A stretch of DNA of 64,000 nucleotides from Aequorivita sinensis (GTDB lineage: Bacteria > Bacteroidota > Bacteroidia > Flavobacteriales > Flavobacteriaceae), in contig NZ_VDMC01000002.1 in the NCBI RefSeq assembly GCF_006346335.1, positions 525,632 to 589,631 on the forward strand. Reading direction: 5' to 3'. Below are positions 1 to 8,731 of the stretch, piece after piece (the stretch's first letter is position 1; every line of letters begins with the position of its first letter). The position numbers and the translations under genes were made by a program. The notes beneath the pieces are model-generated. The model saw only the letters and a list, made by a program, of their open reading frames with translations. It did not search any database and had not been told where the DNA came from.

Positions 1-307
1 CTAAAGGCTCAGGAATAATATAACTTGAGGCAGGAAAATTGAGAATTCCAGTAGGCACACTTTCCTTTCGCGCCCATTTGTAAATCATTTTTCGCGCTTC
101 CTTTATATCTTTATAAAGCAGGGAAAGCTCAGTACTGTAATTATCAAATTCAGATTTTTTGAAGTCTTTGTATATTGCTTCGTGAAGTAATGCTTCATTT
201 TGCTCTAAAGCTTGTTGAAGTTTTTTTAACTGAGTCCTTCTAAACTGTATGTCTTTTGTAGCGTGAGTATTAAAGAAGTTACGTTGCGCATTAATGATTT
301 CTTTCAT
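1..307 (-). CDS. Aldehyde dehydrogenase, N-terminal fragment
   Basis: About 102 residues are visible before the window edge. The N-terminus resembles NAD(P)-dependent aldehyde dehydrogenases of the fatty-aldehyde (class 3-like) group: a conserved run RRTQLKKLQQALEQNE, then EAIYKDFKKSEFD and a KWARKE segment, which form the helical start of the fold. The catalytic Cys and Glu lie outside the window. The family oxidises aldehydes to acids. The start is the ATG at 305-307; the upstream gene runs in the same direction and is separated by a simple repeat. Family call is fairly safe; substrate unknown. Confidence 0.75.
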   Translation of the reverse strand, partial: MKEIINAQRNFFNTHATKDIQFRRTQLKKLQQALEQNEALLHEAIYKDFKKSEFDNYSTELSLLYKDIKEARKMIYKWARKESVPTGILNFPASSYIIPEPL

Positions 308-455
308 AATTGTTGTATTTTCTTAAATTTAGAAAACTTCCTTAAGCTAAACAACACAGAAGCACAAAGGAACACAGAGATACCAAAGAAATAATCAATA
401 AATAAATTTAAATTTCAGTTTAAAGTAACTGAACCAGGCCGAAAGGCGACTTCAT

Positions 456-526
456 CTTCGATTTCAATTTCAATTTCAATTTCGATTACGTTTTCGATTT
501 CGATTTCGTTTTCGATTTCGATTTCC
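456..526. repeat. Degenerate 6-bp tandem repeat (GATTTC/AATTTC)
   Basis: About twelve consecutive copies of a hexamer, mostly CGATTT or CAATTT with a few TTACGT/TTTCGT variants. It lies a few bases after the stop codon of the gene at 530-1294 and before the aldehyde dehydrogenase start. No coding potential is apparent. It is a microsatellite-like expansion of unknown role. Confidence 0.8.
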
Positions 527-529
527 AGA

Positions 530-1294
530 CTACTTATCCCTATTCAAAATTTTATACTCCTCATAACAACCACTAATTGCATCTAAAATTTGAAGGTCGT
601 TTGCTGTTCTAATAAAATCTTTAGAGTAATTACATTTATTTAATATCTCATCAATATCAACACGTTCTAACTGCAGTACGGCCATTAGGGTTTCACGGTC
701 GAACTTACTTTGAAGCAAGTTTCTTATTTCATCATCCTCTTTCATCTTGCGCATTTTCCGCATCTGTTGTGGCCGCTTCCCAAATACATTATAGAGGAAG
801 TCGGCAGGATTAAAAATAGAGCTTAAAACTTTGCTTACAGCGCCTGGTTGATTACTACCTCCTTCATAACCCGTGCTCAACCCAGAAATTCTATAACGGT
901 AATTGTCATAAACAGGTATTAACTTAGCGTCAATTTCTACATAACCCGTTAGCTGAACAGGTTTTACAACTACCTCTTCTAACGCAATCCCAAGTTCAGT
1001 CATTTTTACTTTAATATCTCCGAATTTAAGCCAATCATTGGTAACACGAACGCGAAGCGATTTAAAACCTAGATATGAAAAATACAGTGTATCGTTTACT
1101 GCTGCTTTTAATGCAAACTCTCCTTTGTCGTTAGTAGTAGTTCCTTTTACCTGATTAAGGTTTACGATGTTTACGTTTTCTAAAATTTTATCGTTAGCAT
1201 CATTCATTACAACTCCTTTTATATCGTGTAATTCCTGGGAGAATGATGAAATTGAAACAAAAAACAGAAGAATTAGTAAGAGATTTTTTTTCAT
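530..1294 (-). CDS. Secreted protein with CarboxypepD-regulatory-like domain
   Basis: A 254-residue protein with a clear Sec signal peptide (MKKN followed by a hydrophobic run ending SFSQ). Next comes an N-terminal beta-sandwich of the carboxypeptidase-regulatory-like type: the motif IKGVVMNDANDKILENVNIV, then GTTTNDKGEFAL and a YLGFKS segment, as in the plug-proximal domains of TonB-dependent receptors. No barrel follows; the C-terminal half is charged and unrecognised. The ATG at 1292-1294 is chosen because it starts directly at the signal peptide; a longer reading frame begins 36 bases upstream. Probably periplasmic or outer-membrane associated. Function unknown. Confidence 0.7.
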   Translation of the reverse strand: MKKNLLLILLFFVSISSFSQELHDIKGVVMNDANDKILENVNIVNLNQVKGTTTNDKGEFALKAAVNDTLYFSYLGFKSLRVRVTNDWLKFGDIKVKMTELGIALEEVVVKPVQLTGYVEIDAKLIPVYDNYRYRISGLSTGYEGGSNQPGAVSKVLSSIFNPADFLYNVFGKRPQQMRKMRKMKEDDEIRNLLQSKFDRETLMAVLQLERVDIDEILNKCNYSKDFIRTANDLQILDAISGCYEEYKILNRDK

Positions 1295-1481
1295 AGTAAA
1301 AATTTCATTCGTCTTATTCAAAAATAACAATTAACAAACTAAGACAAATTAATGTTTATTCAAACCCTAATATGGTAAACATTATAATTTAAAGTAACAT
1401 TTTTAAGAAGCTAACCTTAGGGATGGTAAACCTCCTAATTAATCAGTACACGCTCTATGCCAAAAGCTCATTTTAAATAAA

Positions 1482-1510
1482 TAAAAAACGGGCCCTTTTA
1501 AAAGGCCCGT
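1482..1510 (-). terminator. Rho-independent terminator of the DEAD-box helicase gene
   Basis: Near-perfect GC-rich inverted repeat (ACGGGCCC with TTTT/AAAA centre, one bulged base). On the minus strand it is followed by a T-rich tail, about 60 bp past the helicase stop codon. Confidence 0.85.
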
Positions 1511-1572
1511 AAATATAATTATATAGTCGTTAAGATGTCGCTAAACTTTAATAATTCAGTATTATGAATTAT

Positions 1573-3366
1573 TTATGCATTTCTTCTACGTCTTCCGCCA
1601 GTCCCTTTTGCATTTGGGCGCTCGCTACTTCTTCTACTTTTTCCTTTAAAAGCTGGTTTGTCGCTGCTTGAATTGCTGCTGCGTTTCTTAAAGCCCCCTC
1701 TTCTCCCGCTATCATTACGATCGCCTCTATCGCTTCTTTTCTTTCCGCGACTACGACCGCTTCCACTGCGACCAGTGTCTTTAGAGATTTCAATGTTTAT
1801 CTGTCTGCCATCAAGCTTAAAGTCTTTGAATACACTCATCACCATTTCCTGATGCTTTGTATCGGTATTAAAGAATGAGAAACTATCTTTTACATCAACT
1901 TTGTAAACATCATCTTTTCCAAGGCTTAATAAATCACGAAGGAAGTCTTTCAAGCTCATCCAATCGAAATCATCTTTTCCACCAACGTTTAAGAAATAAC
2001 GAGTGCTATCTCCTCCATCTTCAGAAAAGTTACGATCTCCACCAGAGATATTTAAATCTTTACTGTTTTTGTAGTAATTTAAGAAACGAGTAAACTCTAC
2101 TGAAAATACTTTCTTGATTAAATCTTCCTTTGAAAAATCTGCTAATACTTCGTTTATATTTGGAAGGTAAGCGTTAATCTCAGGATTTATCTCAGTGTTT
2201 TTTATTGTATTTGCTAAATGAAACATTTGTACTTCACAAATTTCCATTCCCGAAGGAATTTCCTTAGCAACAAATTTCTTTTGAATTATCTTTTCAATAG
2301 ATCTTATCTTTCTAACTTCACTTTTAGAAACAATAACTATTGAAACTCCTGTTTTACCAGCACGTCCGGTACGACCACTACGGTGAGTGTACACTTCAGT
2401 TTCATCTGGAAGTTGATAGTTTATAACGTGCGTAATATCATCTACATCAATTCCACGTGCAGCAACGTCTGTTGCAACAAGCATTTGAATTTGACGGTTT
2501 CTGAATGATTTCATAACTGTATCACGTTGACTTTGACTTAAATCTCCGTGAATTGCAGCTGCGTTATATCCATCTTCTATAAGTTGTTCAGCTACTTTTT
2601 GAGTATCGCGTTTTGTTCTGCAGAAAATTACAGAAAAGATTTCTGGATTTGCATCTGCCAAACGTTTTAAAGCGTTGTAACGATCTCTTGCGTTAACTAG
2701 GTAATATTCGTGTGTTACTTGATCTGAACCTACATTCTTTGTTCCTACAGTGATTTCCACTGGAGTATGCATAAACTTTTTGGCAATTGTAGATACTTCT
2801 TTAGGCATTGTAGCACTAAACAACCATGTACTCTTGTCTTTAGGTGAATGCGAAAGAATTTCGGTGATGTCTTCGAAAAAGCCCATGTTAAGCATTTCGT
2901 CTGCTTCATCAAGAACGCAATATTCAATTTTTGAAATATCTATTAAGCCACGACCAATCATATCTTTCATACGACCTGGAGTAGCTACAATAATTTGCGA
3001 GCCTCTTTTAATTTGGCGTGCTTGATCGGTTATACTTGCACCACCATAAATAGCAGTAACGTTTAAACCTGGCATATACTTACCGTAAGCCACCATTTCA
3101 TTTGTAATCTGTAAACACAATTCACGTGTTGGTGAAAGGATAAGTCCTTGTGTAGTGCGACTGTTTACGTCTATTTTTTGCAACATAGGAAAACCGAAAG
3201 CTGCGGTTTTACCTGTTCCTGTTTGTGCCAAGGAAACCATATCGGTCTCGCGGTCTAATAAAATTGGAATTGCTTTTTCTTGAACTTCAGAAGGGGTTTC
3301 AAAACCCAAGTCTGCGATGGCTTTTAGAAGATTCTCTTCTAAGCCGAGTGCTTTAAATGCTGTCAT
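1573..3366 (-). CDS. deaD: DEAD-box ATP-dependent RNA helicase with C-terminal RNA-binding domain
   Basis: 597 residues. The Q-motif region is followed by AQTGTGKT (about 47-54), PTRELCLQ (about 79-86), DEAD (153-156), SAT (184-186) and HRSGRTGRAG in the second RecA lobe. Residues of about 455-530 match a DbpA-type RNA-binding domain, and the last 60 residues are an Arg/Gly/Ser/Lys-rich basic tail. This is the DeaD/CsdA-type layout, implicated in ribosome assembly, mRNA decay and cold adaptation. It is transcribed alone from a good promoter about 140 nt upstream and ends at a strong terminator. The symbol is by family resemblance only. Confidence 0.93.
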   Translation of the reverse strand: MTAFKALGLEENLLKAIADLGFETPSEVQEKAIPILLDRETDMVSLAQTGTGKTAAFGFPMLQKIDVNSRTTQGLILSPTRELCLQITNEMVAYGKYMPGLNVTAIYGGASITDQARQIKRGSQIIVATPGRMKDMIGRGLIDISKIEYCVLDEADEMLNMGFFEDITEILSHSPKDKSTWLFSATMPKEVSTIAKKFMHTPVEITVGTKNVGSDQVTHEYYLVNARDRYNALKRLADANPEIFSVIFCRTKRDTQKVAEQLIEDGYNAAAIHGDLSQSQRDTVMKSFRNRQIQMLVATDVAARGIDVDDITHVINYQLPDETEVYTHRSGRTGRAGKTGVSIVIVSKSEVRKIRSIEKIIQKKFVAKEIPSGMEICEVQMFHLANTIKNTEINPEINAYLPNINEVLADFSKEDLIKKVFSVEFTRFLNYYKNSKDLNISGGDRNFSEDGGDSTRYFLNVGGKDDFDWMSLKDFLRDLLSLGKDDVYKVDVKDSFSFFNTDTKHQEMVMSVFKDFKLDGRQINIEISKDTGRSGSGRSRGKKRSDRGDRNDSGRRGGFKKRSSNSSSDKPAFKGKSRRSSERPNAKGTGGRRRRNA

Positions 3367-3504
3367 TTTTTGTAAAATAAATTTTTATATGCGTGCTAAC
3401 GAGAAGCGACTGGACATATAAAATAAAAACGGACAGCTTCACTATAACACTCCTCACCCTGAGGATTTCTTGATAATCAAAAGCCTTACGCTATGATTTT
3501 TCAA
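3367..3504 (-). promoter_or_regulatory. Long, potentially structured 5' leader of the helicase mRNA
   Basis: If the promoter at 3510-3539 is used, the helicase transcript has about 138 untranslated bases. The leader holds a perfect small hairpin at 3452-3464 (5-bp arms, 3-base loop) and a larger GCCTT/AAGGC pairing just upstream. Cold-shock helicase mRNAs often have long structured leaders. That this one is regulatory is inference. Confidence 0.35.
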
Positions 3505-3509
3505 GGCCG

Positions 3510-3539
3510 CAAAAGTAGTGTTTACTTTTTAACTAACAA
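3510..3539 (-). promoter_or_regulatory. Bacteroidota-type promoter for the helicase
   Basis: Read on the minus strand: TTG (3537-3539), a 19-bp spacer, then TACTTTTG (3510-3517). This is an exact match to the -33 TTG and -7 TAnnTTTG pattern of the Bacteroidota primary sigma factor. Confidence 0.7.
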
Positions 3540-3604
3540 TATTTATTGGGATTTATTTAAGGTTTTCCACAAAAATAATTTTCTATCGCCAATAAAATTG
3601 GCAC

Positions 3605-4177
3605 TTATTCGGTTAGATAATCAATTAATTGACGCATTGCTTTTCCTCTATGACCTATTTCACCTTTTTGTTGAAGCGTCATTTCGGCAAATGTTTTATC
3701 ATAGCCGTCAGGTTGAAAAACTGGGTCGTAACCAAAACCTGAATCCCCACGCAATTCTTCTATAATTTTACCCTCACAAATGCCTAAAAATAAGACTTCT
3801 GAGTGATTCATTGAAAGAACTATGGCAGTTTTAAATCTTGCACTTCTGTCTTTTTTATCAGCTAAATTATTCAGGAGCTTTTCAATATTTGCTTGAGAAT
3901 TATTATCCTTCCCAGCGTATCTAGCACTATATACCCCTGGCTCGTTGTTTAACGATTTTACCTCTAACCCGGTATCATCTGCAAAGCAATCTAAATGATA
4001 ATTATCTCGAACGTAATTAGCTTTTAAAATAGCATTTCCTTCGATGGTGTTGGCAGTTTCTTCAATATCTTCATTACACCCTATATCGTCTAAGCTTAAT
4101 AATTCGATATGATGTGGCAGAAGGGCTTTAACCTCTGCAAATTTATTTTTATTGTGAGTAGCGAAGACGAGTTTCAT
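3605..4177 (-). CDS. rdgB: dITP/XTP pyrophosphatase (Ham1/RdgB)
   Basis: 190 residues, the usual length. It opens with the family signature MKLVFATHNKNKFAEVKALL and carries ETANTIEGNAILKA, FADDTGLEV (metal-binding acidic residues), PGVYSARYAG, and FGYDPVF near the C-terminus. The enzyme hydrolyses non-canonical purine triphosphates (dITP, XTP) to monophosphates and pyrophosphate, cleaning the nucleotide pool in the cytoplasm. It lies 53 bp downstream of trmH on the same strand and probably shares its transcript. Confidence 0.95.
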   Translation of the reverse strand: MKLVFATHNKNKFAEVKALLPHHIELLSLDDIGCNEDIEETANTIEGNAILKANYVRDNYHLDCFADDTGLEVKSLNNEPGVYSARYAGKDNNSQANIEKLLNNLADKKDRSARFKTAIVLSMNHSEVLFLGICEGKIIEELRGDSGFGYDPVFQPDGYDKTFAEMTLQQKGEIGHRGKAMRQLIDYLTE

Positions 4178-4230
4178 TTTAATAATGGAATTGCGATTTA
4201 TAATTTACGTAATTTGGAATTTATAGTTCC

Positions 4231-4884
4231 TTATTTAGCGTTTTTATAACGCTCAATAATTTCATCTGAAGACTTTATAGTTTTTTTAGCCCATTCTAGT
4301 TCTATTTCACGTTTTTCTTCTTCTGAAAGCTGCCAATTAATATTACTTTGTTTCAGTTTTGAAACCACACTTTGTAAAATAATTGCAGCAGAAACTGAAA
4401 TATTTAAGCTCTCTGTAAAACCGTACATTGGGATTTTTAAAAAACCATCGGCTGCTTCCATCACTGTATCACTTAAACCATCACTTTCTTTTCCGAAGAA
4501 AAAAGCACTTTTCTTAGACACATCAAAATCATGTAACATCATTGAAGATTTATGTGGTGTTGTAGCAATTATCTGATATTCAGAATCTTTTAACTCACTA
4601 ATACAATTTTTTATTGCATTATGCCTTTTAAACGAAACCCATTTTTGGGCCCCCATAGCAATTTCTTTATCTATGCGTTTACTCACTCTTTCTTCTACAA
4701 CGTGTAAATCCTGAATACCAAAAACATCGCAAGTACGCATTACGGCGCTTGTATTATGGAGTTGGTAGACATCTTCGGTAACTACCGTAAAGTGGCGGGT
4801 TCGTTCTGATAGCACTTCCTGAAAGCGCTCTTTTCTATTTTCTGTAAGGTAAGTTTGAAGGTATTTTAAAAGTTCTAAATCCAT
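4231..4884 (-). CDS. trmH: tRNA (guanosine-18-2'-O)-methyltransferase, SpoU family
   Basis: 217 residues with the three SPOUT/SpoU motifs: NTSAVMRTCDVFG near residue 45, FFFGKESDGLSD around 130, and MYGFTESLNISVSAA around 155. The catalytic Arg of motif 1 and the Asn of motif 3 are present. TrmH methylates the 2'-OH of G18 in the D-loop of tRNAs using S-adenosylmethionine, with a trefoil-knot active site. Length and motif spacing fit TrmH better than the larger rRNA enzyme RlmB. It is followed by rdgB. Confidence 0.9.
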   Translation of the reverse strand: MDLELLKYLQTYLTENRKERFQEVLSERTRHFTVVTEDVYQLHNTSAVMRTCDVFGIQDLHVVEERVSKRIDKEIAMGAQKWVSFKRHNAIKNCISELKDSEYQIIATTPHKSSMMLHDFDVSKKSAFFFGKESDGLSDTVMEAADGFLKIPMYGFTESLNISVSAAIILQSVVSKLKQSNINWQLSEEEKREIELEWAKKTIKSSDEIIERYKNAK

Positions 4885-5102
4885 ACTTCGATTTCGCTCA
4901 TTAATCGACTTGAAAAGCTAATGAGTTTTGGGTTTATAGGTTTGTGAATTAAAATAAACTTTTCAAGTTAGATTTCAAATTCAATTTTAAGTTTGCGAAG
5001 ATAAAAGTATTTGTTTTATTGATGGTTTCTTATATTCATATTTTTAAATAACTTAGTAAAGAATTCAATTAATAAAACTCCCCGTTATTGCGGGCAAAAA
5101 TT

Positions 5103-5783
5103 ATGAAAATTGTAGTATTATCAGGAGCTGGAGTAAGTGCAGAAAGTGGCATAAAAACTTTTAGAGATGGCAACGGATTATGGGAAAATCACGATATAAT
5201 GGAAGTAGCCTCACCCGAAGGATTTAAGCGTAATCCTGCCTTAGTACTCGATTTTTACAATCAACGTAGAAGGCAACTGCAAACGGTAGAACCTAACAGC
5301 GCTCATATTGCGTTGGCAGAACTTGAAAAACATCACGATGTAACAATAATCACTCAAAATGTAGACGATCTTCATGAACGCGCCGGAAGTACTGATGTTA
5401 TACATCTACACGGCGAACTTCTTAAAGCAAGAAGCACTGTGGATGAAAATTTAATTTTAGAATGGAAAGACGACTTAAACATAGGTGATTGCTGTGATAA
5501 CAACCACCAACTTCGTCCACATATAGTTTGGTTTGGCGAAATGGTTCCAATGATTGAAGTTGCCTCGGAGATTATTGAAGATGCCTATGCTATAATTATT
5601 GTGGGAACTTCTATGCAAGTATATCCAGCTGCAGGCTTAATACAATATGCTAAAGCTAATGCTCAAGTTTATTTTATAGACCCCAATCCTTCAATAAACC
5701 CAACTAAAAGAATCTCAGTTTATGCCGAAAAAGCCTCTACAGGTGTTCCTAAAGTTGTAGAGAAACTTGCGAGTATGTCGTAA
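5103..5783 (+). CDS. cobB: NAD-dependent protein deacylase, sirtuin (CobB type)
   Basis: 226 residues. It has the NAD-binding GAGVSAESGI motif at 8-17, TFRDGNGLWE, QNVDDLHERAG, the HLHGEL catalytic histidine and RPHIVWFGEMVP. The FYNQRRRQ stretch carries the Tyr-x-x-Arg pair that in CobB/SIRT5 recognises acidic acyl groups, so desuccinylase activity is plausible. The zinc-ribbon Cys pairs are not conserved: the first CxxC is absent and only a lone CC remains before the second position. The ATG at 5103 is chosen over the TTG at 5088 because it starts directly at the Rossmann strand. Confidence 0.9.
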   Translation: MKIVVLSGAGVSAESGIKTFRDGNGLWENHDIMEVASPEGFKRNPALVLDFYNQRRRQLQTVEPNSAHIALAELEKHHDVTIITQNVDDLHERAGSTDVIHLHGELLKARSTVDENLILEWKDDLNIGDCCDNNHQLRPHIVWFGEMVPMIEVASEIIEDAYAIIIVGTSMQVYPAAGLIQYAKANAQVYFIDPNPSINPTKRISVYAEKASTGVPKVVEKLASMS

Positions 5784-5951
5784 TATCATAATAAGATTTA
5801 CTGATTTAATAGATGTTAAATTATTTTTTTTGTATTTTTCAACATAATTCAAACATTCTAACTTTACAGCTTAAACTCCCTAAATATTCAATAAAAACAT
5901 ACCTCAGAATTATTCTATTTTCATAAATTTCAGAATATAAATCTCTACCCT

Positions 5952-8060
5952 TTGAAACAAAATATAATTTCCCCACTCCTCTTGGTATGTAATATAAAAA
6001 GCATAACATTTTCTCTGTTAGCCCTAGTATTACTATGCACTTCTAATGAAATATTTGGACAATCCAATTCACGTATTGATAGCTTGAAAACAGCTTTTGA
6101 AAATGAAACCAATGATTCTTTAAAAGTTTTGTCGGAAATTAATTTAGCTAAGGGAATTCATAGAATGCAACACGACCTAGAGTCGGAATACTTTCACGCT
6201 AAAGAAGCAGTAGACCGAGCATTGCGAATAAATGATACGGTTTTATACGCTAGAGCTTTAGACAATCTTGGATTGTTGTACCGTTATCATCAACGTTACG
6301 ATCAAGCGCTATCACTTCACACTAGAGCTTTTGAATTAATAAAAGATAAAGATGTAGACCCAATTTTCAAAATGATAATGGGGAATAACGCAGGTGTTGC
6401 TGGCCGTTACAATCACAAAAACGACACAGCATTTCTCTATTATATGCAAGCCTTAAAAATTGCCGAAGACGTAGATAACTTAAAAAACATAGCTATTTCT
6501 ACTAACGGAATTGGCAACACCTTAAGCAATATACCTGGACGAGAAAATGAAGCTTTACCATATTTTGAACGGTCTTTAAAAGCACAACAAGAAATAGGCA
6601 ATGATTTAGGAGTTGCTATGAACTATCTTTCAATTAGCGATTATTATATTGTAAAAGGTGATTTTAAGACTGCAAATGAATATTTAAAAAAACTTTTAAA
6701 ATTAAATCAAGATAGAAATGATGAATTTGGAATAGCTATTACTTATGAGTATATGGGGATTTCTAAGTTAAAAGAAGGGGAGGATTTAGATAAAGCTGTG
6801 ACTTATTTTCAAATTTCAGCCGATGGGTACAAGTCACTTAAAAACATCCACAGACAAGCAGAAATTCTTACCCACTTAGGGAACACTTATTTAAAAAAAG
6901 GTGAATTAAATCGCGCCGAAGACTATTATAAAGAATCCTTACAACTCTCTAAAGGCCTAAATGCCTTAGCAATGATAAGTACAAATGTTTTAAAACTTTC
7001 TGAAGTTTCTGAACAAAAAGGAGATTACAAATCGGCATTATCAAACTTTAAACTCTCTCAAGTTTATAAGGATAGTATAAATATAAATGAACAAAATGTA
7101 AAAATTGAAGCTCTCACACAGGAGTACAATTTAGAAAAAAAGGAAAGTCACATTCAATTTTTAGAAAAGGATAAAGCTTTACAGCAAGTGCTTTTGAATA
7201 CTCAGAAAGATGAACTTAAGAGAAGGCAGATTATCACCATCCTTTTAGCGATTGCACTAGGTGCGATATTAATTATCTTTTTCATGCAGTATAGAAATTA
7301 CAGAATAAGAAAAACAGCGAATGAGCGTTTAAATCAAGCTGAAAAAGAAAAAATGGTTACTATTTACGAACGAAACTTAGCACAAGCGGAAATTCTTGTA
7401 ACTAGACTTCAAATTAATCCTCATTTTATATTCAACAGCCTTAACGCTATTACCTATCTTATACAAAGTGAACAGAACTGTAAAGCAATTGAATACTTAG
7501 GAATATTCAGTCATTATACAAGAATGGTACTTGAAACATCAAAACAGCAAGTTATCTCCCTTCAAGAAGAATTAGAGTTGGCCGAAAACTATCTTAAGCT
7601 CGAAGAGAACAGGTTCTCAAATGACTTTAAATATGTTATTTCAGGCATTGAGAACCCAGACCTTGAAGATGTCTTAATTCCGCCATTATTAATTCAGCCG
7701 TTCTTAGAAAATGCAATTTGGCATGGCCTTTTAGCCAGTCCACGTAAAAAGAAACTATTAAGCATTCATATAGAAATCGATGAAAACCAAACACAAATTA
7801 TTATTGATGATAATGGCGCTGGAAGAGATAATAAAAATAAAATTAACACCATTAAAAGTCATAATAGTATGGGGATGGGAATAATCAAGGAGCGTATTGA
7901 ACTTTACAATAAAACGAATGAAGGGAAAATTAATTATAAGATTATCGATAAGAAGGACGACGAAGGAAAGCCTTTAGGTACACGTATCATCCTAGAACTT
8001 TACAACACTATGGATTATTTTAGAAATCATCCAAGTAAAATGTCTGTAAGTCATGCTTAA
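5952..8060 (+). CDS. TPR-containing sensor histidine kinase, LytS/His_kinase family
   Basis: 702 residues: an N-terminal signal or anchor segment, about seven TPR-like helical repeats (about 50-390), a coiled stretch, one transmembrane helix (about 426-446) and a His_kinase domain. The H-box reads LQINPHFIFNSLNAI (His near 491), the N-box LIQPFLENAIWHG, followed by a degenerate G-box (DDNGAGRD, MGMGIIKERI). In Bacteroidota such kinases usually signal to LytTR response regulators, but none is adjacent. The frame has no ATG at the start; TTG at 5952 is used, with a second TTG ten codons on giving a cleaner signal peptide. Confidence 0.88.
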   Translation: MKQNIISPLLLVCNIKSITFSLLALVLLCTSNEIFGQSNSRIDSLKTAFENETNDSLKVLSEINLAKGIHRMQHDLESEYFHAKEAVDRALRINDTVLYARALDNLGLLYRYHQRYDQALSLHTRAFELIKDKDVDPIFKMIMGNNAGVAGRYNHKNDTAFLYYMQALKIAEDVDNLKNIAISTNGIGNTLSNIPGRENEALPYFERSLKAQQEIGNDLGVAMNYLSISDYYIVKGDFKTANEYLKKLLKLNQDRNDEFGIAITYEYMGISKLKEGEDLDKAVTYFQISADGYKSLKNIHRQAEILTHLGNTYLKKGELNRAEDYYKESLQLSKGLNALAMISTNVLKLSEVSEQKGDYKSALSNFKLSQVYKDSININEQNVKIEALTQEYNLEKKESHIQFLEKDKALQQVLLNTQKDELKRRQIITILLAIALGAILIIFFMQYRNYRIRKTANERLNQAEKEKMVTIYERNLAQAEILVTRLQINPHFIFNSLNAITYLIQSEQNCKAIEYLGIFSHYTRMVLETSKQQVISLQEELELAENYLKLEENRFSNDFKYVISGIENPDLEDVLIPPLLIQPFLENAIWHGLLASPRKKKLLSIHIEIDENQTQIIIDDNGAGRDNKNKINTIKSHNSMGMGIIKERIELYNKTNEGKINYKIIDKKDDEGKPLGTRIILELYNTMDYFRNHPSKMSVSHA

Positions 8061-8086
8061 GTCTTAAGGTTTAAATAAATTCGCTC

Positions 8087-8638
8087 GTGCTATCAAATAT
8101 TTTAAAGCTTAAACTATCAGAAATTGACACTAGTCGAAATAAGAGAGAAGAAATTGCAGATTGGATAATTAATAACCCAAGGTATTTACCACAAACGCTT
8201 AATACATACTTTTCTTCTAATAATTCGCTATTGGTTAAGACGGCTTTCGTATTGGAAATTATATGTGAAAGGGAATTAAGCCTTTTCAGTGAATATCAAA
8301 ATATTTTTTTTAAAGAGTTACCCAAAATAACAAACAGTTCTGCCTTAAGAGCGAGTGCAAAAATATGTGAGATACTCTGTAAAGAGCATTATTTACATCA
8401 TTCTTCTATTTCTTTAAATATTGATGAGCAAAAAATAATGACCGAATGCTGTTTTAATTGGCTTATTACAGAACAGAAAGTAGCTTGTCAAGTACCTGCC
8501 ATGACGTGTCTCGCTTTATTAGGAATGGAAAGCAATTGGATACACGAAGAATTGAAACAAATTTTAATAAAAAACATCCCAAATAAAAGCGCAGGGTATA
8601 AAGCACGAGCTAGAAAGGTTTTAAAAGAAATTACTTAG
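8087..8638 (+). CDS. Conserved flavobacterial helical protein of unknown function
   Basis: 183 residues, all-helical in appearance, starting at a GTG 26 bp behind the histidine kinase. From memory it resembles a small flavobacterial protein often labelled adenylosuccinate lyase because it neighbours purB in some genomes. Shared features are an early SRxxRxxxADWI motif, a central ASAKICE segment, a CFNWLI..QKVA stretch and a C-terminal SAGYKARARKVLK. It carries none of the adenylosuccinate lyase signature motifs, so that label would be wrong. HEAT-like repeats are possible. No function can be assigned. Confidence 0.7.
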   Translation: MLSNILKLKLSEIDTSRNKREEIADWIINNPRYLPQTLNTYFSSNNSLLVKTAFVLEIICERELSLFSEYQNIFFKELPKITNSSALRASAKICEILCKEHYLHHSSISLNIDEQKIMTECCFNWLITEQKVACQVPAMTCLALLGMESNWIHEELKQILIKNIPNKSAGYKARARKVLKEIT

Positions 8639-8677
8639 ATTATTAGCGTTAAAATAAAGCTAAACCCCTCTAAAACA

Positions 8678-8708
8678 TTGATTTCAGCATAATAGTTTCT
8701 TATTTTTG
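8678..8708 (+). promoter_or_regulatory. Bacteroidota-type promoter for dps
   Basis: TTG at 8678-8680, a 20-bp spacer, then TATTTTTG at 8701-8708, an exact TAnnTTTG. The dps ATG follows 23 bp downstream. Confidence 0.75.
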
Positions 8709-8731
8709 AGGAAACCTTAAAACAAAAAAAT

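Noticed and set aside
1569..1793. Ala/Glu-rich frame overlapping the helicase 3' end
   Set aside because: Shadow of the Arg/Gly-rich helicase tail.
8087..8638. Adenylosuccinate lyase
   Set aside because: No lyase signature; the label in related genomes looks like propagated error.
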